Shown here: one piece after another, positions 8,774 through 17,700 of the stretch
How positions within the stretch are numbered: the first letter of the stretch is position 1
Layout of the letters: each line of letters opens with the position of its first letter
Source: Caldilineae bacterium
GTDB lineage: Bacteria; Chloroflexota; Anaerolineae; Epilineales; Epilineaceae
Direction: 5' to 3'
NCBI GenBank assembly: GCA_020634625.1
Contig: JACKBJ010000019.1
Span: forward strand, 1-64,000
DNA length: 64,000 nucleotides
Program-made: the position numbers and the translations under genes
The notes under the pieces: model-generated
The model's input: the letters and a program-made list of their open reading frames with translations, nothing else
What the model was told of the DNA's origin: nothing
The model's database searches: none

Positions 8774-9346
8774 ATGAACAGCCTTGTCGTCCTCGGCGTC
8801 CTCGCCCTGGTCCTGATCTGGGCCACCTTCGTCTACAACCGCCTGGTCGCCCTGCGCAACCGCGCCGAGGGCGCCTGGTCCGACATCGATGTCCAGCTCA
8901 AGCGGCGCCACGACCTGGTCGGCAACCTGGTCGAGACGGTCAAGGGCTACGCCAGCCACGAGCGCGAGACCTTCGAGGCCGTGGTCGAGGCCCGCAACCA
9001 GGCCGAGGGCGCCCGCCAGTCGGGCGACCTGGCCGCCGCCGGAGCGGCCGAGAGCCTGCTCGGCGGCCGGATCGGCGCGATCTTCGCCCTGGCCGAGGCC
9101 TACCCCGAGCTGAAGGCCAACGAGGGCTTTCGCGACCTCCAGAAGTCGCTGGGCGACCTGGAGACGGCCATCCAGGACGCACGCCGCTACTACAACGCGG
9201 TGGTGCGCGACCTGAACACGCGCATCCAGTCGATGCCCGACATGCTGGTGGCCCGCTTCGGCAGCTTCGCGCCGCTGGGCTTCTTCGAGCTCGAGGATGC
9301 CGCGGAGGCCGCCGTGCCGCAGGTGCGCTTCGGGGCGGAAGGCTGA
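8774..9346 (+). CDS. LemA family protein
   Basis: The protein has 190 residues: one N-terminal membrane helix (about 3-20) and a LemA helical bundle with the diagnostic VYNRLVALRNRAEGAWSDIDVQLKRRHDLVGNLV segment and the later LETAIQDARRYYNAVVRDLN. LemA proteins are inner-membrane proteins of poorly defined role, often encoded beside DUF2207 membrane proteins, as here. The next gene starts within the stop codon (TGATG), which indicates a two-gene operon. The ATG at 8774 follows GGGGAG. Longer frames upstream lack the membrane helix and are not credible starts. Confidence 0.93.
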   Translation: MNSLVVLGVLALVLIWATFVYNRLVALRNRAEGAWSDIDVQLKRRHDLVGNLVETVKGYASHERETFEAVVEARNQAEGARQSGDLAAAGAAESLLGGRIGAIFALAEAYPELKANEGFRDLQKSLGDLETAIQDARRYYNAVVRDLNTRIQSMPDMLVARFGSFAPLGFFELEDAAEAAVPQVRFGAEG

Positions 9347-11130
9347 TGCAGCGTCGCGCGAGCGAGATCGCCCGAACCCAGCCGGCTCCGGCGCATGGCT
9401 CCTGGTGGGTCGCCTGGCTCGCCGCGCTGGTGCTGCTGCTCCTCGCGGCCGGGCCCGTCCGGGCCGACCTCGGCGGCTACCGCATCGATCGCTTCGACAC
9501 CGATCTCCGGGTCGAGGGCAACGCCGACCTGCAGGTCGAGGAGCGCATCGAGGTCCAGTTCTCCGAGCCGCGGCACGGCATCTACCGGGACATTCCGGTG
9601 CGCTACACCGATCCGCGCGGCTTCGCCTATGCCATCGACCTGCGCCTCCTCGGCGTCGAGGACGAGGCCGGCCACGCCCTGGACACCGAGACCAGCCGCC
9701 AGGGCCAGTACGTGCACATCCGCATCGGCGATCCGGACCGGCTGGTCGAGGGCCGGCAGGTCTACGTCATCCGCTACCGGGTCGGCGGCGCCGTGACCGG
9801 CATGTCGGATCATGACGAGCTCTACTGGAACGCCGTGGGCGACGAATGGCAGACCGAGATCCGTTCGGCCAGCGCCACGGTGCACCTGCCGGACACGATC
9901 GCGGCCGACGCGGTCACCACCGGCGCCTGGTCGGGCCACTTCGGCAGCCAGGACGAGGACGTGACCATCGACGCCGCCTCGCCCCAGGCCATCGGCTTCG
10001 CCAGCACCCGGGCCCTGGGCCCGACCGAGGGGCTGACGGTTCGCGTGGCCTGGCCCAAGGGCCACGTAGCCTTCCCCAGCGCCTTGGAGCGCTGGATCCG
10101 CCGCTTCTTCGACAACTGGATCCTGCTGACGCCCTTCCTGGCCCTGGCCTGGCTCTGGCGACGCTACCGCAGCGGCGGGCGCGACCCGATCGGGCCGGCC
10201 GCGGTCACGGTGCAGTACAGCCCGCCCGAGGGCGTCGGACCGGGCGAGGTCGGCACCCTGATCGACGAGAAGGTCGACCTGCCCGACATCACCGCCACGG
10301 TGGTCGACCTGGCGGTGCACGGCTTCCTCACGATCGGCGTCGAGGCTCAGAAGAAGCTGATCCGGACCAAGGAGGTCACCGTCTTCGAACGCGCCCATGC
10401 CGCCGACGTCGGCGGCTTGCTGCCGCACGAGCGACGGGTGCTGGACGGCATCTTCGAGGACGGCGAGCGCGTGACCAGCGAGGACCTGCGCGAGCGCTTC
10501 TACCGGCACATCCCCAAGATTCAGACCGACCTCTACCAGCGGCTGACCGACGAGGGCTATTTCTCGGCCAACCCGCAGTGGGTGCGCACGCGCTTCATCC
10601 TATCGGGCGTCTTCGGCGGCCTGCTGCTGTTCCTGGTCGGCCTGGCCTGGGCCTGGTGGCGCGGCATCCTGATGCCCTACGCGCTGTTTGCGCCGATCGC
10701 CGCCGGCCTGCTGACCGCCATCCTCTTCGCCGCCTTCGCCGGCGCGATGCCGAGCCGGACCGAGAAGGGCGTGGCGCTGCAGGCCTGGGCGCGCGGCTTT
10801 CAAGAGTTCGTCGACCGGGTGGAGTCCGATCGCCTGGAGCGCGCCGAAGCGCGCAACGCCTTCGAGTCGCTGCTGCCCTACGCGATGGCCCTGGGCGTGG
10901 CGGCCACCTGGGCCCGCAAGTTCGAGGGCATCTACGACGAGGCCGGGCCCGCCTGGTACGTCGGTCCCCACATGGGCGGCGGCTTCTCGACCCGCGGCTT
11001 CGAGAGCAGCTTGAGCTCGGCGATGGCCGCCACGGCCAAGACCATGGCCGAGTCGCCCCGTTCGAGCAGCTCGGGGGGCGGCGGCTTCTCGGGCGGCGGC
11101 ATGGGCGGTGGGGGCGGCGGCTCCTGGTAG
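9346..11130 (+). CDS. DUF2207 domain membrane protein
   Basis: This 594-residue protein has an N-terminal signal or membrane helix (WVAWLAALVLLLLAAGPVRA) and a DUF2207 extracellular domain (YRIDRFDTDLRVEGNADLQVEERIEVQF, HGIYRDIPVRY). Three later membrane segments lie near 254-270, 418-437 and 441-468. The C-terminal tail is rich in Ser and Gly and ends GGMGGGGGGSW, which is typical of this family and probably low-complexity and exposed to the cytoplasm. It pairs with lemA by overlapping start and stop codons. The molecular function of the pair is not established; cell-envelope roles are usually suggested. Confidence 0.9.
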   Translation: MQRRASEIARTQPAPAHGSWWVAWLAALVLLLLAAGPVRADLGGYRIDRFDTDLRVEGNADLQVEERIEVQFSEPRHGIYRDIPVRYTDPRGFAYAIDLRLLGVEDEAGHALDTETSRQGQYVHIRIGDPDRLVEGRQVYVIRYRVGGAVTGMSDHDELYWNAVGDEWQTEIRSASATVHLPDTIAADAVTTGAWSGHFGSQDEDVTIDAASPQAIGFASTRALGPTEGLTVRVAWPKGHVAFPSALERWIRRFFDNWILLTPFLALAWLWRRYRSGGRDPIGPAAVTVQYSPPEGVGPGEVGTLIDEKVDLPDITATVVDLAVHGFLTIGVEAQKKLIRTKEVTVFERAHAADVGGLLPHERRVLDGIFEDGERVTSEDLRERFYRHIPKIQTDLYQRLTDEGYFSANPQWVRTRFILSGVFGGLLLFLVGLAWAWWRGILMPYALFAPIAAGLLTAILFAAFAGAMPSRTEKGVALQAWARGFQEFVDRVESDRLERAEARNAFESLLPYAMALGVAATWARKFEGIYDEAGPAWYVGPHMGGGFSTRGFESSLSSAMAATAKTMAESPRSSSSGGGGFSGGGMGGGGGGSW

Positions 11131-11139
11131 ACGGGGCCG

Positions 11140-11175
11140 GGCACGTCGCCGCCAGGGTGCCGGCGGCGACGTGCC
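11140..11175 (+). terminator. Hairpin after the lemA/DUF2207 pair
   Basis: There is a perfect 14-bp stem (GGCACGTCGCCGCC with its complement at 11162-11175) around an 8-nt loop, starting 10 bp after the stop codon. No T-run follows, as for the other strong hairpins in this window. Confidence 0.6.
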
Positions 11176-11207
11176 AAGCGCCGTCGATCGTGGCATGATC
11201 TGAGGCG

Positions 11208-13427
11208 ATGAGCCGCCAGATGCAGGTCACCCGCGTCGGCCCGCCGGCCGCCATGCTGCTGCGCCGCCTCGAGGTGGGCGGCCGCAGCGGCAGCCTGGCG
11301 ATCCTGGTCGAGGTCTGGGGCCTGGCCGAGCCCCGCCAGCTGCAGGCGATCGAGCGCCGTCTGGCCGAGGGCATGGCCAACATCTTCGAACGTCGCGAGG
11401 GCGGCGTCACCGCTCGCCTGCGATTGGCCCTGCAAGCTGGCGACCGTTGGTTGCGCCGGGTCCAGGCAGCCGCCGGCCCGGACGAGGACCTGTCCGGGCT
11501 GGGCGCCGGCGCCAGTCTGCTGTGGTGTGCCGCGGGCGAGGCCATCCTGGCCCAGGCCGGCCCGGCGCTGGCCTTCGCCCGGCCGGTGGCGTCGGACGCC
11601 GCCGAGCTGTCGGCGGCCGAGCTGCCGGACGCCGTTCGCCACCCCGTGGCCAGCCCCTGGCTGCGGCGCGGCATCGAGCGGTTGAGCGTCGACCCGCTCT
11701 GGCCGCCGCTCGGCCTGGGCGACCCGGCGGACTTCGAGACCCATTGGGCGAGCTGGCCCTTCCCGCCCGGCGCGGCCGCCTTGCTGGCGCCGAGCCGCGC
11801 GGCCGAGGCGCTGCGCCGCGAGGCGGTGGCCGCCATCCTGGGCGAGGCGCCCGAGCTGGCCGCCCGTCGCTTCGACGAGCTCCTGCCGGCCGGCCTGCCG
11901 GCCTTGCTGATCCACCATCCGCGCCCGCCGGACGCCATGCCCGCGCCCCTGCCCGAGGACGACCTCGACCTGACCACCCGCTACGATGCGGTCGCCTGGG
12001 GCACGGCGGCGGAGGACCTGTCCGGGCTGGCCGGCGCGGCCATGGCCGCCCGGGACGCCGCCGATGTCGCCCGCGCCGAATCGGGCGGAGACCGGCTCGC
12101 CCCGTCCTTCGCTGCGCCGTGCCCGACGCCCGAGGCCCCGGCGAGCGTGCCATCGGGGCCACCGGAGGCCGGCTCGGCCCGCGCCGAGCTGTCGGCCCTG
12201 GCCAGCCGCCTGCTGCCCGCCCTGCGTCGGATCGGCGTGCGCACGGCCCGCGCCGGCGCCCGGGTGCTGGTCGCCACCGTGCCGCGGCGCGAGCGGGTCG
12301 GTGCCGACAGCTATGCCGTCGAGACGGCCCGGCTCACCGCGGCGGCCGTGCTGGTGCTGCCCCTCTTGGCCTTGCTGTTGACCTGGATGATGGTGCTGCG
12401 CGGCGCCGCGACCGGCGCCGGCGGCCTCGGCAGCGCCGACGACGCGGCCGCCGACCTGGGCGCGGCGACGACGGATCGGCTGCCCGATCCGGCCGCCGCC
12501 GATCCACCCGAGCTGGGCATCCGTCGCCTGGTCGGCCTGCAGCCGGCGGCCGACCTCGTCGGCGAGCCCGGCGACGGTCGACGGCTGGTGATCAGCGGCG
12601 ATGCCGCCTGGGTGCTCAACACCGCGCTCGATCGGGTCGATCGCATCGCGCTGGCGCCGGCCGAGGGCGGCAGCGGCCTGGCCGACGCTAGCCCGCGCGA
12701 GGCCCTGGCCAAGCGCCGCGCCGTCGGACCGGACGTCGTCGGCGCCCTGGACGACCTGTTCTGGCTGCCGCCGCCGCTCGACGGGCCCGACGCCGGCGCG
12801 CTGGGACGGGTGGTGGCCCTGGACGCCGCCGGCCGGCTCTGGGCCATGGACGAGGCCGGCGTCAGCGCCCTGCCCCGGCCCGCCCAGCCGGAATGGACCA
12901 CGGTGTCGCTGGGCGCCGGCTTCGACGGGCGGCTCTACGCCTTGGACCGATCGGTCGGGCAGATCTTCCGCTACACCGCCACGGGCGGCGCCTGGCCGGC
13001 CTTCACCGTCGCCGGCGAGCCCTGGCTGTCCGCCACCGCCGACCTGTCCGCGGCGCGCGACCTGAGCATCGACGGCTCGGTCTACGTGCTGCTGGCCGGC
13101 GGCGGCCTGCTGGCCTTCGAGGCCGGCCAGGCCCGCGAGCTCGGCGTCTCGGGCGTCCCCGGCGGTCTGGTCGAGCCGCTGTCCCTGCAGGCCGTTCCCG
13201 GCGCGGGCCTGCTGCTCCTGGCCGACCGCGGCGGTCGGCGCATCGTGGCCCTGGGCAAGGACGGCGCCTTTCGGGCGCAGCTGCTCAAGCTGCCGCAGCC
13301 GGCGGCCGACGACGACGGCGGCCTGGCCGACCTGCACGACCTCTGGTGGGACGAACGGAGCGCCCTGCTCTACGTCCTGGCCGGCAAGACGCTCTGGATC
13401 GGACCCTTCACCGGCCTGGGCGACTGA
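11208..13427 (+). CDS. Membrane protein with PP2C-like N-terminus and C-terminal propeller-like region
   Basis: The protein has 739 residues. I do not recognise a named family with certainty. Residues 1-150 show a pattern reminiscent of degenerate PPM/PP2C-type phosphatase folds (GLGAGASLLWCAAGEAILAQAGPALAFARP, then later GADFGALLI-like RRFDELLPAGLPALLIHHP) without the acidic metal-binding motifs, so catalysis is unlikely. A single membrane helix lies near 372-398 (AAAVLVLPLLALLLTWMMV), following an Arg-rich stretch that should be cytoplasmic. The C-terminal 340 residues are repetitive and beta-rich, with propeller-like blades (RLYALDRSVGQIFRYTATGG, GSVYVLLAGGGLLAFE, LLLADRGGRRIVALGKDG). Topology would put the propeller outside and the PP2C-like part inside. 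No signal of recent transfer is seen. Confidence 0.7.
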   Translation: MSRQMQVTRVGPPAAMLLRRLEVGGRSGSLAILVEVWGLAEPRQLQAIERRLAEGMANIFERREGGVTARLRLALQAGDRWLRRVQAAAGPDEDLSGLGAGASLLWCAAGEAILAQAGPALAFARPVASDAAELSAAELPDAVRHPVASPWLRRGIERLSVDPLWPPLGLGDPADFETHWASWPFPPGAAALLAPSRAAEALRREAVAAILGEAPELAARRFDELLPAGLPALLIHHPRPPDAMPAPLPEDDLDLTTRYDAVAWGTAAEDLSGLAGAAMAARDAADVARAESGGDRLAPSFAAPCPTPEAPASVPSGPPEAGSARAELSALASRLLPALRRIGVRTARAGARVLVATVPRRERVGADSYAVETARLTAAAVLVLPLLALLLTWMMVLRGAATGAGGLGSADDAAADLGAATTDRLPDPAAADPPELGIRRLVGLQPAADLVGEPGDGRRLVISGDAAWVLNTALDRVDRIALAPAEGGSGLADASPREALAKRRAVGPDVVGALDDLFWLPPPLDGPDAGALGRVVALDAAGRLWAMDEAGVSALPRPAQPEWTTVSLGAGFDGRLYALDRSVGQIFRYTATGGAWPAFTVAGEPWLSATADLSAARDLSIDGSVYVLLAGGGLLAFEAGQARELGVSGVPGGLVEPLSLQAVPGAGLLLLADRGGRRIVALGKDGAFRAQLLKLPQPAADDDGGLADLHDLWWDERSALLYVLAGKTLWIGPFTGLGD

Positions 13428-13526
13428 GTTCGCCATGCGCCGGAACTCGGCGCACCTCCACGGATCGAAACCGGTTCGTGGCGCGGGCGAGTTTCATAGG
13501 AGCGCGCCCCGCGCCGCGAGCGCCGT

Positions 13527-14486
13527 CTACGCCTCGCGCAGGTCCAGCCCGAAGCTGATCCAGGCGGGCTGGCGCCGGAAGCCCAGCGCGGCGTTGATGC
13601 GCAGCATGTCGCGGTTGGTGCTGGCGTTCCAGGTCTTGACCAGCGGCACGTCCTGGGCGCGGCAGTAGGCGATCGCCTGGAGCTTCAGCGCCAGCGCGAT
13701 GCCGCGCCGGCGGTAGTCCCGCCGCACGCCGGTCAGCCCGGTGTACAGGAAGTCGGCGCTCTGGGAGCGGCTGAGCGTGCTGAGGCCGACGTAGCGCTCC
13801 CCGTCGACGGCGATGAAGTAGCCCGCGTCGATGCGGTTCGGATTGGCCTGGAGCTTGGCCAGCCACAGTGCGTAGTCGGGGTCGCTGGTCGCGTCGGGCG
13901 AGGGCACGTCGCGGCTGATCGCCGTGGCCAGGTCGAAGAGCTTGGGGAAGAAGTCCGGATCCTCGGCCGCCAGTTGGCCGTAGGTGAGCAGGCGAATGCC
14001 CGAGGCTTCGACGGCCTCGATCCGGCCCGCCCAGCGCTCGGGCTCGAAGTCCGCCGGCCGCAGGTGGTTCTCCCACTCGCGCATGATCTCGACGAAGCCG
14101 CGCTTCTCGACGAAGCGGAGGCCCTCTCCATGGTCCTCGCGCACGCTGGCCCAGAGGCGCAGCGGCTGCAGGCCGTCGACCTCGGCCAGGAGCCGATCGT
14201 AGAGCGCGCCGCCCAAGCCCTGCCCGCGCCGCGCCGGATCGACCGTGATGTCCAGGGCGAGCTTGCGCGGGTGGTACATGTGCTCGTCGTGGCCGACGCT
14301 GGCCACGCCGACCAGACGGCCGTCGAGCTGGGCGACGAAGCGGTGAAAGCGCAGCTTGGGATCGCGGTGGGCGTCCTGGTGCCGCCATTCGGCGACCGTC
14401 TCGGGGTACTCGGGGTAGGCGCGGTTGGTCAGCGCCACGGCGGCGGGGTAGTCCCGCGGGACGAACGCGCGGATGCGGAGGGCCAC
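13527..14486 (-). CDS. Tandem GNAT-domain N-acetyltransferase
   Basis: This 319-residue protein carries two GNAT folds. The first has the acetyl-CoA loop in ITVDPARRGQGLGGALYDRL; the second has RRDYRRRGIALALKLQAI followed by KTWNASTNRDMLRINAALGFRRQP, a common closing block of this family. Such proteins acetylate small molecules or amine groups; the substrate is unknown. The start was placed at GTG 14486, which has GGGAG seven bases upstream and opens directly with the first beta strand (VALRIRAFVPRDYPAAVALTNRAYPEYP). Further upstream the frame reads into the leader of the divergent gene. A strong promoter (TTGACA, 18 bp, TAGGCT) lies about 80 bp upstream. Confidence 0.87.
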   Translation of the reverse strand: MALRIRAFVPRDYPAAVALTNRAYPEYPETVAEWRHQDAHRDPKLRFHRFVAQLDGRLVGVASVGHDEHMYHPRKLALDITVDPARRGQGLGGALYDRLLAEVDGLQPLRLWASVREDHGEGLRFVEKRGFVEIMREWENHLRPADFEPERWAGRIEAVEASGIRLLTYGQLAAEDPDFFPKLFDLATAISRDVPSPDATSDPDYALWLAKLQANPNRIDAGYFIAVDGERYVGLSTLSRSQSADFLYTGLTGVRRDYRRRGIALALKLQAIAYCRAQDVPLVKTWNASTNRDMLRINAALGFRRQPAWISFGLDLREA

Positions 14487-14566
14487 GGCCTGCTCCCGGG
14501 ATGCTGCGACGCGCGAGCAGGGACGCGGCCTTGGGGCCGAACCGTCCACTGCCGGAGAAGGCCGCC

Positions 14567-14596
14567 AGCCTAGGCGATCTGGCCGCCGCCTGTCAA
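14567..14596 (-). promoter_or_regulatory. Promoter for the GNAT gene
   Basis: On the minus strand, consensus TTGACA (14596-14591) and TAGGCT (14572-14567) are spaced by 18 bp. Transcription would begin near 14560, giving a leader of about 75 nt. Confidence 0.6.
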
Positions 14597-14605
14597 GCCT
14601 GGCTG

Positions 14606-14614
14606 TGATATCAT
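14606..14614 (+). promoter_or_regulatory. Extended -10 promoter for the giant NHL/VWA gene
   Basis: TGATATCAT contains the extended -10 TGn plus TATCAT. It lies about 100 bp upstream of the ATG at 14716 and just beyond the divergent GNAT promoter, so the two promoters are almost back to back. Confidence 0.45.
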
Positions 14615-14715
14615 GGCCCGGCATGCGCCATCGCGCTGGCGCCTGGGATGGGCGATGCTCCCGCCACCCGCCGGGAATCGCCTCGCCGGCGCGCAGAGTC
14701 ATCGGAGGAAGCACC

Positions 14716-17700
14716 ATGGCCCCGGCCACCCGTCCCCGTCTGCTCGTCGTCCTCGGCCTGGCCGGTCTGGTCGGACTGGCCGCGATGGCCGGCCCGAACC
14801 CGCCGGGCGCCGCCGCCCCCGCCGCGCCCGCCGCCGACCCCGACGCCAGCCTGGCCCTGGGCTGGAGCCAGACCCTGGGCGAGAGCGAGGTGCCCTGGTT
14901 CCGCAGCGCCGCCCAGCTCAACCAGCCGGCCGGGCTCGATGCCGAGGGCGACGCCGTCTGGATCGCCGAGGCGGCTGGCCGGCGCGCGCTGAAGTTCAGC
15001 TCGAGCGGCCGCCTGCTCGACGAGCTGGGCCGGGCCGGCCTGGGCCATGCCATCCACGACCACCCGGTGCGGCGCATCGCCGACATCGTCGCCTTCGGGG
15101 ACGAGGCCGAGCAGGGCGGCCCCGGCGCCCAGCCGACGCCCACCGCGACGCCCAAGGCGCAACCGCCGATCCGGCCCTTGGCGGATCCCGCGCCGGCCGT
15201 CCGAGCCCGCGCCGCGACGGCCGCCGGGCTCCAGGCCCCGGCCGGAACGGCCCAGGAGACGGGTCGCTCGATGATCTGGATCGTCGACGACCTGGCGCAC
15301 TATGCCCTGGGCATCGATCGGGACAGCGGCGCGCGCACCCTGCTGGGCGTGCCGGACGAAGCGGGCGCGGACGACGATCACTTCGACGCGCCGGGCGGCA
15401 TCGCCGTCTCGCCCGCCGCTGGCCGGGTCTACGTCAGCGACGGCGGCAACCACCGGGTGCAGGTCTTCGACCTCGACGGCCAGCTCCTGGGGACGATCGG
15501 CGCCGGCCCCGGCGGGGGCGACGACCAGCTCTACCAGCCGGCCCGCCTGGCCCTGGACGCCGAGGGCCTGCTCTACGTGGCCGACGCCGGCAACCATCGG
15601 GTCCAGGCCTTCGACGTCTCGGACCCGGCCCGCCCCTTCCTGGTGCGCTCCTACGGCAGCGGACCGGGGGCCGGCGACAGCGAGCTGAACACGCCGCTGG
15701 GCGTCGCGGTCGAGCCCTCCTTCGTCTACATCGCCGACGCGGCCAACTGCCGGGTGCAGGTCTGGCGCCGCCGAGAGGCCACCTTCTGGCGCTCGATCGG
15801 CGGCTGGTGCGCCGGCGGCCGGCCGGGCTACCCGACCGACGTGGCCCGGGACGCGCGCGGTTTCCTGTACGTCGCCGACGCCTGGGGCATGCAGGTGCAC
15901 CAGCTGAACCCGGATTGGAGCAGCCTGCGCAGCTTCGGCGCCGACGGCCTGCCCTACCTGACCGACGCCGAGCACTACAACGCGCCGGTCGGCGTGGCCT
16001 TCGGGCCCGCCGGCGAGCGTCTGGTGCTGGAGCGGGACGGCGGCCGGCTGATCAAGCGCGAGGTCGATGGCACGCTGGCCTGGACCTACGGCCGCATCGG
16101 CGTGACCGACAACCGGCTGGGCGACCTGGTCGCGCCGGGCGACCTGGTGGTCGACGACCGGGGACGCATCTTCCTGGCCGACAGCGGCAACCGGCGCATC
16201 GAGCGCCTGGCGCCGGATGGCACCCACGAGGCCTACATCGCCGGCGAGGGGCAGGGCGACGGCCAGGTCGACCGGCCGGCCGGCCTGGGCCTGACGCCGG
16301 ACGGCCGCCTGCTGGTGGCCGACACGGGCAACCATCGGCTGCAGATCCTGGACGCCGACGGGACCTTTCTGGCCAGCCTGGGCCGGACCGGCACGCCGGG
16401 CCTGGCCAGCGGCAGCTTCCGGGCGCCCGAGGACGCCGCCATGGACGGCCGCGGCTGGCTCTACGTGGCCGATACCGGCAACCAGCGCGTCGAGGTCTTC
16501 GACGATGCCTTGCGGCATGTCCGCAGCCTGGGCGAAGCCGGCGTGGCCGGCGACGACTTCGCGCACTTCGACCATCCGACGCGCCTGGCGCTGGACGAGG
16601 CCGACCGGCTCTACGTGGCCGACACCGGCAACCATCGGGTGCTGGTCTTCGACGCGGACGGCGGCTTCGTGACGGCCTTGGGCGGCAGCTATGGCAGCCA
16701 GTCCGGCGGCTTGCGCGAGCCCCACGGGCTGGCCGTCGCGCCGGACGGCACGCTGCTGGTGGCCGATACGGAGAACCACCGGGTGCAGGGCTTCAGCCGG
16801 GCCGACGAGCCCTGGACGGCGCGTGCGATCAACGGCTTCGGGCGGCGTGCCAACGGCGCCGTCAGCGCCCTGGCCGAGCTGGACGGCGCGCTGCTGGCCG
16901 GCACCTGGACCGAGGGCGAAGGGCTGTCGATTCAGCGCCGTGCGGCGCCGGACCAGCCCTGGGTCGAGCTGCTCGGCGCCGGCGACGGCGACCCGGACGC
17001 GGCGGGCGTCACGACCTTCCAGCACTTCGGCGGCCGGCTCTATGCCGGCATCCTCGACACGCACCTGGCGCGCGATCCGAGCAGCGGTGTCGTCACGCGC
17101 TCGAGCAAGGGCGGCGCCATCTGGCGCAGCGCCGATGGCCGGGCCTGGGAGGCGGTGGCCGAGCGGGGCCTGGGCGAGGCGCGCAACGTGGCCTTCACCA
17201 GCTTCGCCGAGTACGGGGGCCAGCTCTACGCCGGCAGCCGCAGCGGCGATCCGGATCAGGCGGCCGAGATCTGGCGCTCGGGCACGGGCGATGCCGGCAG
17301 CTGGGAGCGGGCCATGCAGGCCGGCTTCGACGGTGACCTGGCCAACCGCGCCATCGGCGCCATGGCGGCCTATACCGGCACGCTCTGGGCCGGCAGCTGC
17401 CACAGCGGCCAGCCCGAGCTCTGGCAGAGCAAGGACGGCAAGCGCTGGAGCCCGGCCGGCCCGGCCGGCGCGGCCGGCATCGGCAGCGGCGGCACCGGCT
17501 GCGTCACCGACCTCCTGCCCTACGGGGACCATTTCTACGCCGCCTTGGGCGCCGACACGCGGGTCGGCGTCGGCTACCGGGCCGGCGAGGTCTGGCGCTG
17601 CAAGCGTTGCGACAGCTCGGACTGGGAGCAGGTGGCGCCCGGCGGCATCGGCAACACCTATTCGGTCGGCCGGATTCAGCTGGCCGCCTTCGACGAGCCG

